DNA of 64,000 bases from Bin87 sp963665395 (GTDB taxonomy: Bacteria > Chloroflexota > Dehalococcoidia > Lucifugimonadales > UBA3495): positions 806,001-870,000 of the forward strand of contig OY762251.1 in the NCBI GenBank assembly GCA_963665395.2, in the 5' to 3' direction. Position numbers and translations under genes: made by a program. Each line of letters begins with the position of its first letter. Positions within the stretch are counted from its first letter, which is position 1. The notes beneath the pieces were generated by a model that did no database searches, had not been told where the DNA came from, and saw nothing but the letters and a program-made list of their open reading frames with translations. Shown here in pieces: positions 62,389 to 64,000 of the stretch.

Positions 62389-63177
62389 ATGACTGCCGTT
62401 GACTACTCCGTGCTGGACAACCCCGAGACGTCGGCTCGCTCGTTTCATCCATTGCGAGGGTGGACCGATACGCCGCCGGGGGCGGTGGACTACGGGATTA
62501 CCGTGGCCGATGGAACCACGCTATCGTCCCGGTTTTTCGCGGTGGGGCGAGAAAACCCCACCGTGCTGTTTTTCTACGGCGGCGGCGAGAATGTTGCCCG
62601 CTACGACGAGATCGCGCCGCATTACAATGGAATCGGCGCGAACTTTTTTGTCGCCGACTACCGGGGCTTCGGCGCGTCCAGTGGATCGCCAAGTTTCAGC
62701 GCCATACTGTCGGACGCCCACGCGGCGCTGGACTGGCTCCAGGAGACGATGCAGGTGTTGCGGTTCACGGGACCGCTGTACGTCATGGGACGCTCCATGG
62801 GTCGTCACTCCGCCGGGGAACTTGCCATTACCGCCGGAGACCGGATCAACGGCGTCATCATCGAGAGCGGGCGGCCCAACCTGGGACGGATCGCCGAGGG
62901 ACTGGAGCCGACGGTGGCGCAGGCCCTGGAGGACAACTACCAGGCCAAGTTCTATGCCATCGACATTCCCGCGCTGGTGATCCACGGTCAGTGGGATGAA
63001 TCGGCGCCGCTGGCCGAAGCGGTAGATATGTTCAACAAGCTGGAAACCCCCAACAAGCACCTGGAAATCATTCCGGGGGCAGGGCATAACGACCTGATGT
63101 ACGTGGGCTTCCGGGAGTATTTCCGCGCTATCAGGGGCTTCATGACGCGGTACGGCGGGTCGATTCCCCACCGCTAG
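62389..63177 (+). CDS. Alpha/beta hydrolase
   Basis: A 262-residue alpha/beta-fold hydrolase. The oxyanion-hole region VLFFYGGGENVARYD, the NFFVADYRGFGASSG strand, the nucleophile elbow GRSMGRHS (Ser in G-x-S-x-G), Asp in IHGQWDESAPL and His in PGAGHNDL complete the catalytic set. It probably cleaves esters or amides of unknown nature; the nearest described group is the FrsA/YqiA-like serine hydrolases. A GGAGG site lies before the ATG at 62389. Monocistronic between repeats and the Lhr gene. Confidence 0.85.
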   Translation: MTAVDYSVLDNPETSARSFHPLRGWTDTPPGAVDYGITVADGTTLSSRFFAVGRENPTVLFFYGGGENVARYDEIAPHYNGIGANFFVADYRGFGASSGSPSFSAILSDAHAALDWLQETMQVLRFTGPLYVMGRSMGRHSAGELAITAGDRINGVIIESGRPNLGRIAEGLEPTVAQALEDNYQAKFYAIDIPALVIHGQWDESAPLAEAVDMFNKLETPNKHLEIIPGAGHNDLMYVGFREYFRAIRGFMTRYGGSIPHR

Positions 63178-63210
63178 TGACGCCGGAGGGGATGCGCTCC
63201 CGCGGCGCTG

Positions 63211-63219
63211 TGTTAAAAT
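63211..63219 (+). promoter_or_regulatory. Extended -10 promoter giving a near-leaderless mRNA
   Basis: TGTTAAAAT ends only 7 bp before the ATG of the helicase gene. Transcription from it would start at or next to the ATG, and no Shine-Dalgarno is present, so leaderless translation is likely. Confidence 0.5.
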
Positions 63220-63226
63220 TCCAGCC

Positions 63227-64000
63227 ATGCCGCTCTCCGCGTTTCATCCCATCATTCAACGCTGGTTCCGCAGCCGGTTCGACGCTCCTACGGAGGCACA
63301 GGCTGCCGGGTGGCCGGCCATTGCCCAGGGGCGGCACACCCTCATCGCCGCTCCCACCGGATCGGGCAAGACCCTGACCGCCTTCCTGACCTGCATCGAT
63401 CAACTGGTGCGGCAAGGGATGGAGACCGGGCTGCCCGACGCCACGCAGGTAGTCTATGTTTCGCCGCTGAAAGCCCTGTCCAACGACATCCAGAAAAACC
63501 TGGCAACCCCATTGGCAGAGATCGCCGCCCTGGCCGAGGAGACCGGAACGCCGATACCGCAGATCACCACGGCGGTGCGCACCGGCGACACCCCGGCGTC
63601 GGAACGGCAGAAGCTGGCCAAGCGACCGCCGCACATCCTCATCACTACCCCGGAGTCGCTGTACATCCTGCTGACCTCGGACAGCGGGCGGCGCGGACTG
63701 AAACACGTTCGGACGCTCATCCTGGACGAGATTCACGCCGTGGCCGACGACAAGCGCGGCGCGCACCTGGCCCTGTCGGCGGAGCGTCTGTGCCAGCTAT
63801 CCGAGGAACCGGTAACCCGCATCGGCTTGTCCGCCACCCAGCGGCCATTGTCCGAAATGGCCCGTTTCCTGGTGGGCAACCGGCACATCGACGCCGAGGG
63901 GAATCCCGATTGCGTGGTCGTGGACACGGGCCGGCGCCGCAAGGTTGACCTGTCCGTGGCGCTGCCGGAGCAGGAACTCGGCCCCATCGCCACGCATGAA
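63227..64000 (+). CDS. Lhr-type DEAD/DEAH helicase (N-terminal part)
   Basis: The first 258 residues of a large helicase of the Lhr group; the gene runs out of the window. It begins PLSAFHPIIQRWFRSRFD, then has APTEAQAAGWPAIAQGRH (Q-like motif), IAAPTGSGKTLTAFL (Walker A), YVSPLKALSNDIQ (Ia), HILITTPESLYILLTS (Ib), LILDEIHAVADDKRGAHLAL (DEIH box) and GLSATQRPLSEMARFLVG (III). The D-E-I-H-A form and the long arms between motifs are typical of Lhr, a 3'-5' helicase involved in DNA repair. The start is set by the promoter box immediately upstream; no ribosome site exists. Confidence 0.9.
   Translation, partial: MPLSAFHPIIQRWFRSRFDAPTEAQAAGWPAIAQGRHTLIAAPTGSGKTLTAFLTCIDQLVRQGMETGLPDATQVVYVSPLKALSNDIQKNLATPLAEIAALAEETGTPIPQITTAVRTGDTPASERQKLAKRPPHILITTPESLYILLTSDSGRRGLKHVRTLILDEIHAVADDKRGAHLALSAERLCQLSEEPVTRIGLSATQRPLSEMARFLVGNRHIDAEGNPDCVVVDTGRRRKVDLSVALPEQELGPIATHE

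Overview
The window is high-GC bacterial chromosome with densely packed genes and TAG, TGA and TAA stops. No rRNA, tRNA or ribosomal protein gene is present, so taxonomy can only be inferred. The outer genes are a CoxS-like ferredoxin subunit, a UGSC selenoprotein, an NHL-repeat lyase-like protein, SDR and GMC oxidoreductases, a tandem carboxymuconolactone-decarboxylase protein and an Lhr helicase. Together with the many short palindromic and MITE-like repeats, they resemble uncultured Chloroflexota (Dehalococcoidia/SAR202-type) genomes. That assignment is inference.

Layout. 1-15 kb: metabolic and accessory genes (CoxS fragment, GNAT, TlpA-like lipoprotein, membrane protein, Trm112-like protein), a DUF7662/PIN pair, a minus-strand block with a UGSC selenoprotein read through an in-frame UGA, and a HEPN pair. 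Then come an NHL protein, SDR, VOC, GMC and an IS5-type transposase. The gaps are filled by nested miniature elements with clear inverted repeats and 8-10 bp target duplications.

15-34 kb: a defence/accessory island. An intact PLD-SNF2 helicase is coupled to an Eco57I-type methylase, followed by a trypsin-like lipoprotein and ImmA plus a 2-TM protein. Next are decayed methylase, PIN and membrane-protein genes, a second partner/HEPN pair, a PLD-helicase remnant and a large N6-methylase. That methylase carries two in-frame copies of a 28-bp palindrome that is otherwise intergenic.

34-45 kb: a two-gene cassette between ~176-bp direct repeats, an SNF2 helicase with a SWIM protein, a multi-zinc-ribbon protein and an HTH-TPR regulator. 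45-59 kb: a decayed type I restriction system (hsdM, hsdS, hsdR) interleaved with RusA, a nuclease-HEPN protein, HicBA and VapBC modules, then a two-gene SIR2 system whose second gene is split by an insertion sequence. 60-64 kb: a tyrosine integrase with an in-frame TAG, then housekeeping-like genes (tandem CMD protein, alpha/beta hydrolase, Lhr helicase cut by the window end).

The middle 25-60 kb holds most of the lesions: frameshifts, nonsense codons and insertions. The long genes at 8-22 kb and 35-39 kb are intact. Many frameshifts are single-base changes in homopolymers, so assembly error must be excluded before calling decay. The insertion of an IS and of a MITE into genes, each with a target duplication and restorable reading frames, cannot be explained that way. 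The best candidates for undescribed biology are the duplicated partner/HEPN modules, the SIR2 plus helical-protein pair, the DUF7662/PIN pair and the coding-compatible palindrome.
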